Origin: Halomonas rhizosphaerae
GTDB lineage: Bacteria; Pseudomonadota; Gammaproteobacteria; Pseudomonadales; Halomonadaceae
Length of the DNA: 64,000 nucleotides
Assembly (NCBI RefSeq): GCF_030010555.1
Contig: NZ_JASCQP010000027.1
Location: 92,610-156,609 of the forward strand
Direction: 5' to 3'
Below are positions 1 to 11,218 of the stretch, in pieces. Made by a program: the position numbers and the translations under genes. Each line of letters starts with the position of its first letter. Position 1 is the stretch's first letter. The notes below the pieces were generated by a model. It ran no database searches, had not been told where the DNA came from, and saw nothing but the letters and a program-made list of their open reading frames with translations.

Positions 1-200
<200 letters not shown>

Positions 201-224
201 CCGCCGACGGCCCCGCCAAGCAGA

Positions 225-258
225 GCGCCCTCGCCGGTTTCCCGGCGAGGGCGCCTTT
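225..258 (+). terminator. Rho-independent terminator after thiC
   Basis: A 13-bp perfect stem (gcgccctcgccgg / ccggcgagggcgc) with a short loop is followed by a T-containing tract (ctttcattt). It lies 25 bases after the thiC stop and before the convergent barrel gene. Confidence 0.8.
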
Positions 259-294
259 CATTTCATGGCATGGCGGTGTGGGGCCGCCGGGCGA

Positions 295-798
295 TCAGAA
301 GCGGAACGTCACCCCGACACTGGCGGCATCGAAGGTGTAGTTCGACTCGTCCAGGTAGCGCATGTAGTCGGCCCCCACGGCGAGGTTGTGCGTCACGTCA
401 AACTCGGCGCCAGCACCGTAGGAGAAGCCACTCTCGTCATCCACGTCAGCATCCACCTCGGTGAAGCCCGCCAGGCCGTAGAGGCGGAATTCCGGAGCGA
501 TCGGCAGGATACCCTTGGCATAGGCGCCGGCCAGGTAATCCAGCTCGACGTTGCCATCCGAGCCGCCGGTGCCGAGGTGGCCTTCCAGGGCGAAGTAGTC
601 GTTGAACGCCACACCAGCCCGCAGGCGCAGGCCGGTGCTGTCGAAGTTGCCACGCCCTTCCGGGTCGAGCTCCCAGAACAGGACATCGCCACCGATGTAG
701 GGGCTCGGCTGATAGTTCATCGGGCTGCCCTGGGCATGGGCGGTAGCTCCGGCCAGCAGCAGGGCAGCGGAGACGGTGGAAATCGTGATGGTCTTCAT
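295..798 (-). CDS. Small outer-membrane beta-barrel protein (OmpX/OmpA-barrel type)
   Basis: A 167-residue protein with a clear signal peptide (MKTITISTVSAALLLAGATAHA, cut after AHA). The mature part alternates short glycine-rich and aromatic strands, for example YIGGDVLFWEL, LRLRAGVAFNDYFALEG and LAVGADYMRYLD, and ends in phenylalanine (VGVTFRF) as Bam-assembled barrels do. Its length fits an eight-stranded barrel. An in-frame upstream ATG exists at 858, but the start at 798 has a good GGGAGG ribosome site and begins the signal peptide. It stands alone, convergent with thiC. The function is not recognisable beyond a surface barrel. Confidence 0.8.
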   Translation of the reverse strand: MKTITISTVSAALLLAGATAHAQGSPMNYQPSPYIGGDVLFWELDPEGRGNFDSTGLRLRAGVAFNDYFALEGHLGTGGSDGNVELDYLAGAYAKGILPIAPEFRLYGLAGFTEVDADVDDESGFSYGAGAEFDVTHNLAVGADYMRYLDESNYTFDAASVGVTFRF

Positions 799-1041
799 GG
801 TGAGCCTCCCAGTTAGGAAACAGCGTTTCCCTTCGCAGTTTTCATTCTGGTACAGCATCGACCAAAGTGCAACATGTTCCGCAGCGCCCTGCGATGGGAG
901 AGGGAGACGGCAGGACGCGCGCCGTCAGGTCACTGCATCCCGCACTGCAACATGTTAGATTCGCCCTGCCCGGGAGCCGTTCGCCGGGCACACCCTGGCC
1001 GCATCATCCGCGCCCCCCGACATCCCTGAACAGGACGCGCC

Positions 1042-2221
<1,180 letters not shown>

Positions 2222-2235
<14 letters not shown>

Positions 2236-4399
2236 TCACCGTCCCGAACCCCGCAACCTGCTGCTGGTGCCCACCGACAGCGGCGTGGGCCTGACCTCGG
2301 CCTGCCTCGGCCTGATCCGCGCCCTGGATACCCTCGGGCTCAAGGCCGGCTTTCTCAAGCCGTTTCGACAGGACGAACTCAACGGCAACGGGCCGGACCG
2401 CTCCTGTGCCCTGGCGGCCAGCACCCTGGGCCTGGCGCCTCCGGCACCGCTCCCCCAGGCACGGCTGGAGCGCCTGCTGCGCGAGGACCGCAGCGACGAG
2501 CTGATGGAGGAGGCCGTGGAGCGCCATGCCCGGGTCGCCACTCCGGACGCGGGCGAGGCCCCCGAGCTGGTGGTGATCGAGGGACTGGCACCCAGCCAGC
2601 ACAGCAGCTATGCGACCCGGCTCAACGCCCAGCTGGCCCATGCCCTCAATGCGCGCACCATCCTGGTGGCCGATGGTGACCTGAGGGACCCCCAGGACCT
2701 GGCGGAACGGCTCGACATGCATGCCCAGGCCTTCGATGGCGTCGACTCGCCGCGCACCCTGGGCTGTATCCTGATGCGGCTGCGCCCGCTGCCGGACGGC
2801 GATGCTCCCACGCCCCTGGCGGCCCCCGAGCTCACCGCCCGGCGTGACGAGCAACTGGTCGACCGCCTGCGCCGCTACCTGCCGGCCCTGGGCGGCGAGC
2901 GCTTCCAGCTGATCGGCGCCGTGCCCTGGCATGCGGCCCTCTCGGCACCCCGGGTGCTGGACGTCGCCCGTGCCCTGGAGGCGCGCTTCCTCCACGAGGG
3001 CGAGGCCGCCAGCCGCCGCGTGCTGGGCACCAGCCTGTGTGCACGCAGCGCCTCCCACGCCCTGCACGTGTTCCGCCCCGGCCGCCTGCTGGTCACTCCC
3101 GGCGACCGCGACGACATCCTGCTCGCCGCGGCACTCTCGACCATGAACGGCGTGCCTCTGGCAGGCATCCTGCTGACCCACGACGAGCTGCCGGATGAAG
3201 CCATGATCGAGTTCTGCCGACCGGCACTGCGCAGCGGGCTGCCGGTGATGGCGGTGGACTCCGACAGCTTCGCCACGGCTCAGCGCCTCGATCGCATGAC
3301 CAACGATATCCCCATCGACGACCCGGAGCGGGCCGAACAGGTGACCCGCTTCGTTGCCGGCCACCTCGACCTGGCGTGGCTGAAGGAGAACCTCAGCCGC
3401 GGCTATCCGAGCCGGCTCTCCCCCGCCGCCTTTCGCCACCAGCTGGTCAAGCTGGCCCAGCAGGCCAGCAAGCGCATCGTGCTGCCCGAGGGCAGCGAGC
3501 CGCGCACCGTGGAAGCCGCGGTGATCTGTCAGCAGCGCGGCATCGCCCGCTGCGTGCTGCTGGCCAGGCGCGAGGAAGTCGAGGAGGTGGCCCGCCAGCG
3601 CGGCATCGAACTGCCCGAGGAGCTCGAGATCCTCGACCCCGCCGGCATCCGAAGGGACTACGTGGGGCCGATGGTCGAACGACGCCCCGACAAGCTCAAC
3701 GCGCTGACGGCCGCAGACCAGCTCCAGGACAACGTGGTGCTCGGCACCATGATGCTGGCCGTGGACGAGGTGGATGGCCTCGTCTCCGGGGCGATCCACA
3801 CCACCGCCAACACCGTGCGCCCGGCCTTCCAGCTGATCCGGACGGCGCCCGGCTATCGGCAGGTGTCGTCGATCTTCTTCATGCTGCTGCCCGAGCAGGT
3901 GGTGGTCTATGGCGACTGCGCCGTGATCCCCGACCCGGACGCCGAGGCCCTGGCCGAGATCGCCATCCAGAGCGCCCGCTCAGCCGCGGCCTTCGGCATC
4001 GAGCCCCGGGTGGCCATGATCAGCTACTCCACCGGCGAGTCCGGCAGCGGCGCCGACGTGGAGAAGGTCCGCCAGGCCACCCGCATTGCCCGGGAACGCG
4101 AGCCCTCGCTGTGCATCGACGGCCCGCTGCAGTATGACGCCGCCGCCATCGAGAGCGTCGGCCGCCAGAAGGCGCCGGACTCCCCGGTGGCGGGTCGCGC
4201 CACCGTCTTCGTCTTCCCCGACCTCAACACCGGCAACACCACCTACAAGGCGGTCCAGCGCAGCGCCGGGGTGGTCAGCGTCGGCCCCATGCTGCAGGGC
4301 CTCAACAAGCCGGTGAACGACCTCTCCCGTGGCGCCCTGGTCGACGATATCGTCTACACCATCGCCCTGACCGCCATCCAGGCCGCCCAGCGAGACTGA
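2222..4399 (+). CDS. pta: Phosphate acetyltransferase (long, multi-domain form)
   Basis: Starting at the ATG at 2222, 14 bases inside ackA, gives 725 residues, near the 714 of E. coli Pta. The N-terminal third is a dethiobiotin-synthetase-like P-loop domain ([15 protein letters not shown]), followed by a DRTGG regulatory domain. The C-terminal ~330 residues are the PTA/PTB catalytic domain, with [42 protein letters not shown] and [18 protein letters not shown]. It converts acetyl phosphate + CoA to acetyl-CoA + phosphate. An in-frame upstream start at 2078 would add 48 low-complexity residues out of phase with AckA and is not credible. Confidence 0.96.
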
Positions 4400-4407
4400 G
4401 GCAGCGT

Positions 4408-4425
4408 TGCCACACGGTGGCATTT
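4408..4425 (+). terminator. Weak hairpin after pta
   Basis: A six-bp stem (tgccac acg gtggca) followed by tttc lies 8 bases past the pta stop. A second small hairpin (gaggcg/cgcctc) at 4436-4454 could serve the convergent permease gene. Both are short, so this is a tentative call. Confidence 0.4.
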
Positions 4426-4475
4426 CGCAAAGTGAGAGGCGCCGGGAACGCCTCGAGCAATTCCGATGCGCCCTT

Positions 4476-5306
4476 CTACTCCACGCTGCCCTTGAGCCGC
4501 TCGCTGCGCCGGCGCAGCAGTTCCATGGTCACCAGCAGCAGGGTCGAGAGCAGGATCAGGATGGTGGCCATGGCGGCGATGGCTGGGCTGATGTTCTCGC
4601 GGATTCCCGAGAACATCTGGATCGGCAGGGTGCGCTCGGTGGGGCTGGCGATGAACAGCGCCACCACCACCTCGTCGAAGGAAGTGGCGAAGGCGAACAG
4701 TCCTCCCGACACCACCCCGGGCAGGATCTGCGGCAGCACCACGGTGAAGAAGACCCGCATGGGACTGGCGCCCAGGCTCGCCCCGGCGCGCACCTGGTTG
4801 AAATCGAACCCCTGCAGGGTGGCGTTCACGGTGATCACCACGAAGGGAACGCCTAGAACCGTGTGGGCCAGCACCAGGCCCGAATAGGAATTGAGCAGTC
4901 CGACCTGGGCGAAGAAGAAGTACATGCCCACGGCAACGATGACCAGGGGCACCACCATCGGCGAGATGAGCAACGCCAGGAGCATGCCCTTGCCGGGAAA
5001 GTCGGCGCGGTTGAGCCCCACCGCGGCCAGGGTGCCGAGCGCCATTGCCAGCAGGGTGGCGAGCGGGGCCACGATCAGGCTGTTCTTCAGCGCCGCCAGC
5101 CAGGGACCGGAGGGGTCGAAGATCTCGGTGTACCAGCGCAGCGAGAAACCCGGCAGCGGGTAGGTCAGGAAGGAGCCGCTGCTGAACGACAGCGGGATGA
5201 TCACCAGCACCGGGGTGATCAGGAACAGCAGCACCAGGCCACACAGGACCCTGAATGCCCAGAACCAGAGCTTCTCCGCCGGCGAGGCGTAGGGGGGCAA
5301 TGCCAT
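4476..5306 (-). CDS. ABC transporter permease, PotC/polyamine type
   Basis: A 276-residue inner-membrane permease with six hydrophobic segments, beginning with VLCGLVLLFLITPVLVIIPLSF. It carries the EAA-type cytoplasmic loop GASLGASPMRVFFTVVLPQILPG that contacts the ATPase. It is the last gene of a minus-strand importer set, 20 bases after the other permease gene. The family moves spermidine, putrescine and other small organic cations or amines; substrate cannot be read from the permease. See the linked aminotransferase entry for context. Confidence 0.9.
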   Translation of the reverse strand: MALPPYASPAEKLWFWAFRVLCGLVLLFLITPVLVIIPLSFSSGSFLTYPLPGFSLRWYTEIFDPSGPWLAALKNSLIVAPLATLLAMALGTLAAVGLNRADFPGKGMLLALLISPMVVPLVIVAVGMYFFFAQVGLLNSYSGLVLAHTVLGVPFVVITVNATLQGFDFNQVRAGASLGASPMRVFFTVVLPQILPGVVSGGLFAFATSFDEVVVALFIASPTERTLPIQMFSGIRENISPAIAAMATILILLSTLLLVTMELLRRRSERLKGSVE

Positions 5307-5326
5307 GCGTCGTTCTCCTCCCGGGC

Positions 5327-6577
5327 TCAGCGCCGGATCAGCTGCCTGCGGTTCACCAAGCGGTGGTAGACCAGGTAGAGCAGCAGGGTGACCACCAGCA
5401 GGATGCTGCCCAGGGCCGCGGCCATGCCCCAGTTGTTGGTGGTATTGGTGTAGTACGCCACGTAGTAGCTCACCATCTGGTCGGCGGGGCCGCCCACCAG
5501 CGCCGGGGTGATGTAATAGCCCAGCGCCATGATGAACACCAGGATGGTACCCGCCGCCACCCCGGAGACGGTCTGCGGTACATAGACCTGCCAGAAGGCG
5601 GCAAACGGATGCGCGCCGAGCGATACCGCCGCGCGCTGGAAGCTGGGCGAGATGCCCTTCATCACGCTGTAGAGGGGCAGCACCATGAAGGGGAGCAGGA
5701 TGTGCACCATGGCGAAGAACACCCCGATGCGGTTGAACACCAGTTGGAGAGGCGACTCGACGAGTCCCAGCGCCATCAGCGACTGGTTGGCCAGGCCATT
5801 GGACTGCAGCAGGATGATCCAGGCCGCGGTGCGCACCAGCAGCGAGGTCCAGAACGGCAGCAGCACCAGGATCATCAGCAGGTTGCTGGTCCTGGCCGGC
5901 AGCGTGGCGAGCAGGTAGGCCAGCGGAAAGCCCAGCGCCAGGCAGATCAGGGTCACGCCGCCGGCGATCACCATGGTGCGCTGGAACACGGCCTGGTAGA
6001 GGCGGTCCTGCTGGTCGACGCGTTGCACCTCGCCGTCGGGGCCGCGCTCGAGGTCGAGCGAGGCGAGCAGATAGCGGTCGGTACGCGGCGGTGCGGCGGC
6101 CTGGATGCCTCGCCAGGTCGCCGTCTCGCCCCAGGCCGGGTCGATCTCGACCAAGGTATCCCGCCAGTTGTCGCTAGCCGGTGGCAGCCCCATCAGGGTG
6201 CGCATCAGCAGGCCGCGGAAGCCGGAATCCTCGTAGTTGAGGCGGCGTCCCACGCTGCCCAGTCCCCCGCCGCGGCGGGAGTCACGCAGCTCGTCGGCAA
6301 ATGCCGCGAAGGTCGCCTCGCCGGGCAGGCCCTCGCCGTCCCACTGCTGCAGGGACGAGGCGGTCTGCGGCATGATCTGTCGCAGGCTGCCGTTGTCGGT
6401 GCTGTTGAACAGCATGCTGCCGATGGGCACCACGAAGACCACGACCAGGAACAGCGCCAGCGGCGCGACCAGGCTGACCGCCTTGACCTTGCGCAAGCGC
6501 TCGGCGCGGCGCAGTCGCGACTTGAGGTTGCCCTGGGCCGGGGCGGCGGCGTCGCCATCGAGTGTGGTGGTAGGCAT
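5327..6577 (-). CDS. ABC transporter permease, PotB type with long periplasmic insert
   Basis: A 416-residue permease, longer than the roughly 285-residue PotB. The extra length is a hydrophilic stretch of about 130 residues (roughly 65-200) between the first membrane segment (LVAPLALFLVVVFVVPIGSML) and the second (MVIAGGVTLICLALGFPLAYLL). It contains no obvious known domain. The remaining helices and the EAA loop (AAVSLGAHPFAAFWQVYVPQ) are standard. The start has a GGGAG site. It forms a heterodimeric channel with the PotC-type protein; the insert may shape docking of the binding protein, which is inference. Confidence 0.88.
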   Translation of the reverse strand: MPTTTLDGDAAAPAQGNLKSRLRRAERLRKVKAVSLVAPLALFLVVVFVVPIGSMLFNSTDNGSLRQIMPQTASSLQQWDGEGLPGEATFAAFADELRDSRRGGGLGSVGRRLNYEDSGFRGLLMRTLMGLPPASDNWRDTLVEIDPAWGETATWRGIQAAAPPRTDRYLLASLDLERGPDGEVQRVDQQDRLYQAVFQRTMVIAGGVTLICLALGFPLAYLLATLPARTSNLLMILVLLPFWTSLLVRTAAWIILLQSNGLANQSLMALGLVESPLQLVFNRIGVFFAMVHILLPFMVLPLYSVMKGISPSFQRAAVSLGAHPFAAFWQVYVPQTVSGVAAGTILVFIMALGYYITPALVGGPADQMVSYYVAYYTNTTNNWGMAAALGSILLVVTLLLYLVYHRLVNRRQLIRR

Positions 6578-6657
6578 GACGTCTCCCAGCGGAAGGAATC
6601 GGGTCGCGCAGACCCCGGGCTACCGGGTGGCGCCCGGCGGTGCCACCCGGCAGTCGG

Positions 6658-7731
6658 TTACTGTGCCGCCCAGGCGTTGAAACGCTGCTCGAGCTCTTCG
6701 CCGTAGCTGACCCAGAACGCCGTGTCCATGGCCAGCGCGCCGTCGAGGTTCTCCTCGTGGGTCGGCATGCGCCGCGCCTGCTCCTCGTCGAGCTCCTCGA
6801 TGGCGTCGGGATGGACCGGGCCGTAGGGGATCTCGCTGGAGTAGACCGCCTGATTCTCGGGCTGGCTGGCAAACTCGATGAACTGGTAGGCCTCGTCGAC
6901 GTAGTCGCTGCCGGCGACGATGGCCCAGTAGTCGAGGTCGTAGATGCTGCCGTCCCAGACGATCTCAAGGGCGTTGCCCTCTTCCTGGGCGGCGGCGATG
7001 CGGCCGTTGTAGGACGAGGTCATCACCACATCACCCGCCACCAGCCACTGGGGCGGCTGGGCACCGGCCTCCCACCACTGGATATGCTCCTTGATCTCGT
7101 CGAGCTTGGCGAAGGCGCGATCCACACCCTCATCGGTGGCCAGCACCTCATAGACCTCGCTGGCCGGCACGCCATCGGCCTGCAGGGCGAATTCCAGGGT
7201 GTACTTGGCGCCACGCCGCAGCCCGCGCCTGCCGGGAAAATCCTCGACGTTCCAGAAGTCCTCCCAGGAGGTCGGCGCGGTGTCGAGCTCGTCGGCGTTG
7301 TAGGCCAGCACGGTGGACCAGACGAAGGTGCCCACCCCGCAATCGTTGTAGGCCGAATCGATGAGGGTGTCACCCAGCCCCAGGCGTTCCAAGTCGATGG
7401 ACTCGAACAGCCCCTCGAAGCAGCCTCGCACCAGCTCCGGGGATTCCATCTCCACCAGGTCCCAGCTGACGTTGCCGGTCTCGACCATGGCGCGGATGCG
7501 CGACAGTTCGCCGTTGTAGTCCCCGGGCGTCAGGTCGACCCCGGTGCTCTCCTGGAAGGGGCCGTAGTAGGCCTTCTCCATGGCCTCGCCGGAGGCACCG
7601 CCGAAGGAGATCACGGTCAACGCCTGAGCCCCGGCCGACATGGCCAGGCCGGCGGTGAACAGGCCGCCCAGGGCCACGCCACGGGCCAGGCGCGTCATGG
7701 GCTGCGGAGGATGGGTGTTGTCTCGCATCAT
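6658..7731 (-). CDS. Periplasmic substrate-binding protein, PotD/extracellular solute-binding family 1
   Basis: A 357-residue protein with a signal peptide (VALGGLFTAGLAMSAGAQA). The mature start LTVISFGGASGEAMEKAYYGPFQ is typical of PotD-like cluster D binding proteins. Two adjacent ATGs (7731 and 7728) are both served by a GGGAGA site; the downstream one has the better spacing. It feeds the adjacent permeases. Many relatives bind polyamines, but the family also includes binders of other amines and organic acids, so the ligand is left open. It sits 80 bases upstream of the PotB-type gene. Confidence 0.88.
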   Translation of the reverse strand: MMRDNTHPPQPMTRLARGVALGGLFTAGLAMSAGAQALTVISFGGASGEAMEKAYYGPFQESTGVDLTPGDYNGELSRIRAMVETGNVSWDLVEMESPELVRGCFEGLFESIDLERLGLGDTLIDSAYNDCGVGTFVWSTVLAYNADELDTAPTSWEDFWNVEDFPGRRGLRRGAKYTLEFALQADGVPASEVYEVLATDEGVDRAFAKLDEIKEHIQWWEAGAQPPQWLVAGDVVMTSSYNGRIAAAQEEGNALEIVWDGSIYDLDYWAIVAGSDYVDEAYQFIEFASQPENQAVYSSEIPYGPVHPDAIEELDEEQARRMPTHEENLDGALAMDTAFWVSYGEELEQRFNAWAAQ

Positions 7732-7821
7732 CTTGTTCTCCCGGTCGCAAGCGACCTTTGCATTGTTGTCGAGGGTCTAGCGATAGCCCTGCCCGGTCGG
7801 GCAGGCAGGCCCTGAGCCGGG

Positions 7822-8928
7822 TCAGGGCGCATCCAGGGCGCGGACGTCCTCGTCGCGCCAGCCGAGCTCGACGGTGTCGCCCGACTTCAGTTGGTGGTCG
7901 AACGCATCGACCGGTACCCGCGCAACGAAGTCGTCGTTGCCGGGCAGGGCGCAGCGCACGCGCAAGTGGTCACCGAGGTAGATGAACTCGTGGACCCGCG
8001 CCGAGAGCCGGTTGGGCAACTCACGCGCCGCACCATCGAGCTTGACCCGCTCGGGACGGATCGACAGGTGGGTGGCATCGCCCACCCCCAGCGAGGGGCC
8101 GAGCACGGCGCCGGTGCTCAGCCCCTCGCCGAAGCGAGCACGGCAACGCTCACCATCCACCGACTCGACGCGGCCGGCGAGGGTGTTGTTCTCGCCGATG
8201 AACTGAGCAACGAAGGCATTGGCGGGGTATTCGTAGAGGTTGCTCGGGGTATCGATCTGCTGGATCACGCCGTCGTTGAAGACCGCCACGCGATCCGACA
8301 TGGTCAGCGCCTCGCCCTGATCGTGGGTGACGAAGACCACGGTCAGGCCCAGCTGCTCGTGGAGGTGCTTGATCTCCAGCTGCATCTGCTCGCGCAGCTG
8401 CTTGTCGAGCGCGCCGAGGGGCTCATCCATCAGCACCAGCTGCGGCTCGAAGACCAGCGAGCGGGCCAGCGCCACGCGCTGCTGCTGGCCGCCGGAAAGC
8501 TGTGCCGGTCGCCGCCTGGCAAACTCACGCAGCTGAATCATGTCCAGGATTTCCGACACCTTGCGGTCGGCCTCGTCGGCGGGCAGGCGGCGCGTCTTGA
8601 GCGGATAGCGGATGTTCTCTTCCACCGTCATGTGGGGGAAGAGTGCATAGTTCTGGAACACCATGCCGAAGTTGCGTTTGTGGGGCGGCACGCTGTTGAG
8701 GCGCTGCTCGCCGAGGAAGATGTCGCCGCCGGTGGGGTTCTCGAAGCCTGCCAGCATCATCAGGCAGGTCGTCTTGCCGGACCCCGAGGGCCCCAGCAGC
8801 GTCACGAACTCCCCTTCCCGGATACTCAGGTTGAGGTCCTTGACCACCAGCGATTCGCCGTCATAGGTCTTCTGGACGGCATCGAAGCGAATCAGCGGGG
8901 CCTGGGTGTCGCTGTTGTTATCGGGCAT
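7822..8928 (-). CDS. ABC transporter ATP-binding protein, PotA type
   Basis: 368 residues from the ATG at 8928, which has a GGGAG site; a possible TTG start at 8973 lacks one. Walker A is GPSGSGKTT, the signature is LSGGQQQRVALARS, Walker B is LVLMDEPLGALD, and the switch histidine is in FVTHDQGEAL. A C-terminal TOBE domain (about residues 280-365) is present, as in PotA/MalK-type importers. It is the first gene of the four-gene importer set and is divergent from the class V aminotransferase across about 240 bases. Confidence 0.92.
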   Translation of the reverse strand: MPDNNSDTQAPLIRFDAVQKTYDGESLVVKDLNLSIREGEFVTLLGPSGSGKTTCLMMLAGFENPTGGDIFLGEQRLNSVPPHKRNFGMVFQNYALFPHMTVEENIRYPLKTRRLPADEADRKVSEILDMIQLREFARRRPAQLSGGQQQRVALARSLVFEPQLVLMDEPLGALDKQLREQMQLEIKHLHEQLGLTVVFVTHDQGEALTMSDRVAVFNDGVIQQIDTPSNLYEYPANAFVAQFIGENNTLAGRVESVDGERCRARFGEGLSTGAVLGPSLGVGDATHLSIRPERVKLDGAARELPNRLSARVHEFIYLGDHLRVRCALPGNDDFVARVPVDAFDHQLKSGDTVELGWRDEDVRALDAP

Positions 8929-9171
8929 GCTGGCTCCCGGCCAAAAATCATGACGTTTGCTGAAAATATCCAAATTTCAACCTAGGCGCGAGCACCCCCG
9001 ACGTCAAGCCCCTCCACCACGCTATATAAACGCTTCGCACGAGACGACCGGCGGATCGGGCGGCGGGACCTGGAACGGCGGCACATTGCTGGCCGAGGCT
9101 CATCAATGGGAATATGCTTTAGAAACCTATTGCCTTCGCCCCGGAAGGCCCGAATCAACACGGAGAACGAA

Positions 9172-10308
9172 ATGGCCGGCTTGCTACCCGATGTCGACCC
9201 GGATGGACTGCTCGAATACTCGGTGGTCTACACCGATCGCGCACTGAACCACATGTCGAAGAGCTTCCAGGGCGTGATGCACGATGTCTCCTCTACGCTG
9301 AAGGAGGTGTACCACGCCCACTCGACGGTGATCGTTCCCGGGAGCGGGACCTTCGGCATGGAGGCCGTGGCACGCCAGTTCGCCAAGGGTCGCAGCTGCC
9401 TGGTGATCCGCAACGGCTGGTTCAGCTATCGCTGGAGCCAGATCCTCGAGATGGGCCAGATCCCCTCCGAGGTCGACGTGCTCAAGGCGCGTCGCCTCGA
9501 CGAGGATGACCCCACCTCGCCCTTCGCCCCGCCTCCCATCGAGGACGTGATCGAGTCGATCCATGACCAGCAGCCCGATATCGTCTTCGCCCCCCACGTG
9601 GAGACCGCCTCGGGCATGCTGCTGCCGGACGACTACCTGCGTCAGATCGCCGATGCCATCCACGAGCAGGGCGGGCTTTTCGTGCTCGACTGCATCGCCT
9701 CCGGCACCCTCTGGGTCGACATGGAGGACATCGGCGTCGACGTGCTGGTCAGTGCCCCGCAGAAGGGCTGGAGCGCCAGCCCGTGCTGCGGCATGGTCAT
9801 GCTCTCCCGCCAGGCCCGGGAGATCATCGAGGAGACCACCAGCACCAGCTTCGCCTGCGACCTGAAGAAGTGGCTGTCGATCATGGAAACCTACGAGGCC
9901 GGCGGCCACGCCTATCACGCCACCCTGCCCACCGACGGCCTGCGCCAGCTACGCGATGTGATGCGCGAGACCCGGCAGTATGGCTTCGACAAGGTGCGTG
10001 ACGAGCAGTGGGACGTCGGGCGCCGAGTCCGCGGGATGCTCGCCGAGCACGGCTTTCGCAGCGTGGCCGCCCCCGGCTTCGAGGCGCCCGGCGTGGTGGT
10101 CTGCTACACCGAGGACGAGGGCATCGTCGGCAAGTTCCTGGCGGCCGGTGTCCAGGTGGCCGCGGGGGTTCCGCTGATGTGTGACGAGGGCGACGACTAT
10201 CGCGCCTTCCGCATCGGCCTGTTCGGCCTCGACAAGCTCCACCATCCGGAGCGCACCCTCGAGAGCCTGGAAACGGCCCTGGCCAAGGTGCAGGGCACCA
10301 ACGACTGA
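9172..10308 (+). CDS. Class V pyridoxal-phosphate aminotransferase (alanine-glyoxylate/AEP transaminase-like)
   Basis: 378 residues from the ATG at 9172, which follows a GGAG site; an upstream ATG at 9106 is less likely. Visible fold-type I class V features are PGSGTFGMEAVARQ (cofactor phosphate loop), the aspartate of FVLDCIASGTLWVD, and SAPQKGWSASPCCG, whose lysine would form the internal aldimine. The family includes alanine-glyoxylate, serine-pyruvate and 2-aminoethylphosphonate aminotransferases; the N-terminus does not look like PhnW. Being divergent from an amine-type importer suggests it deaminates the imported compound (inference). The substrate is unknown. Confidence 0.85.
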   Translation: MAGLLPDVDPDGLLEYSVVYTDRALNHMSKSFQGVMHDVSSTLKEVYHAHSTVIVPGSGTFGMEAVARQFAKGRSCLVIRNGWFSYRWSQILEMGQIPSEVDVLKARRLDEDDPTSPFAPPPIEDVIESIHDQQPDIVFAPHVETASGMLLPDDYLRQIADAIHEQGGLFVLDCIASGTLWVDMEDIGVDVLVSAPQKGWSASPCCGMVMLSRQAREIIEETTSTSFACDLKKWLSIMETYEAGGHAYHATLPTDGLRQLRDVMRETRQYGFDKVRDEQWDVGRRVRGMLAEHGFRSVAAPGFEAPGVVVCYTEDEGIVGKFLAAGVQVAAGVPLMCDEGDDYRAFRIGLFGLDKLHHPERTLESLETALAKVQGTND

Positions 10309-10366
10309 GTCGCCGCGGCGCCAACATCGGCGAGGGCTTCGCGCCCGATCATGACTGACCATCAAA

Positions 10367-10400
10367 GACAGCGGGGCGGCCATCTGGCCGCCCCGCTGTC
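10367..10400. terminator. Bidirectional terminator
   Basis: A perfect 16-bp stem (gacagcggggcggcca / tggccgccccgctgtc) with a 2-base spacer sits between the convergent aminotransferase and CBS-BON genes. A-rich and GC-rich flanks allow action on either strand. Confidence 0.75.
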
Positions 10401-10423
10401 GCATGGGCCGAGGCGTCGTCGAC

Positions 10424-11107
10424 TCAGTAGCCGCCCATGCCCCGGGGCATGAAGCCCAGGTTGTTCTCCACCTCCGTCACGCCGGCGATGTTCTCCGCCG
10501 CGACCTGCACGGCCTGGCGCTGCTCCTTGCTGTCCACCAGCCCCCAGAGCTGCACCTTGCCGTCGGCCACGATGACGTTGAGCCGGTCGACCATGACCCC
10601 GGTGTTCTCGTCCACCTCCTTGAGGATGGCGTCACGGATCGCCCGGTCGTCACCGCCCGCGGCTGGCTGGCGGCTCACCGAGAAGCCGCGCAGCAGGTTG
10701 GAACGGCTGACGATGCCCACCAGCCGGCCATCGCGCACCACCGGCACACGCTTGATCCGGCGCTTCTCGAGCAGCGAGGCGATACGGTGCAGCGGCTCGT
10801 CCTCGGTGATGGTGAGCGGGTGCGGCGTCATGATCTCGCTGGCCTTGCGGCCGTGGCTCTTGACGTAGTCCACGGCATTGCCGCCGCCACTGAAGAGCTT
10901 GAGCCACCAGGACTTGTGCTGGTCAGTGTCGTTCTCGACCCGGCGCATCAGGTCCCCCTCGCTGACGATGCCGAGCACCTTGTCGTCGGCATCGACCACC
11001 GGCACGGCACTGATGCCGTGTTCCAGCAGCAGGCTGGCGATCTCGCTGACTTCACTGTCGGGGGTGACGGTGATCACGTTGGGGGTCATGACATCTGCGG
11101 CTTGCAT
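10424..11107 (-). CDS. CBS-CBS-BON domain protein
   Basis: A 227-residue soluble protein. Residues ~5-60 and ~90-150 are two CBS repeats (VMTPNVITVTPDSEVSEIA, then IMTPHPLTITEDEPLHRIA, each with an HGISAVPVVD- or RIKRVPVVRD-type core). Residues ~160-220 are a BON domain (DRAIRDAILKEVDEN, VWLGLVDS-like, GVTEVENNL). CBS pairs bind adenosyl ligands; BON domains are usually envelope or lipid associated, but no signal peptide is seen here. The fusion occurs in several proteobacteria without a settled role. It stands alone, downstream of and parallel to deoR. Confidence 0.85.
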   Translation of the reverse strand: MQAADVMTPNVITVTPDSEVSEIASLLLEHGISAVPVVDADDKVLGIVSEGDLMRRVENDTDQHKSWWLKLFSGGGNAVDYVKSHGRKASEIMTPHPLTITEDEPLHRIASLLEKRRIKRVPVVRDGRLVGIVSRSNLLRGFSVSRQPAAGGDDRAIRDAILKEVDENTGVMVDRLNVIVADGKVQLWGLVDSKEQRQAVQVAAENIAGVTEVENNLGFMPRGMGGY

Positions 11108-11218
11108 GGGATGCGGTCTCCAGACGATAAGCGGGCGTTATTGTGTGTCTCGTGCTTTACAAGTTAGCAACCCTTTCCCCGTCCTGCCTTGATTCCGGAC
11201 AGGTTTCGGCGGCGCGCG

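Noticed and set aside
9106..9171. Upstream in-frame ATG for the class V aminotransferase
   Set aside because: The ATG at 9172 has a clear GGAG site and gives the family-like N-terminus; the 22 extra residues are basic and unlike relatives.
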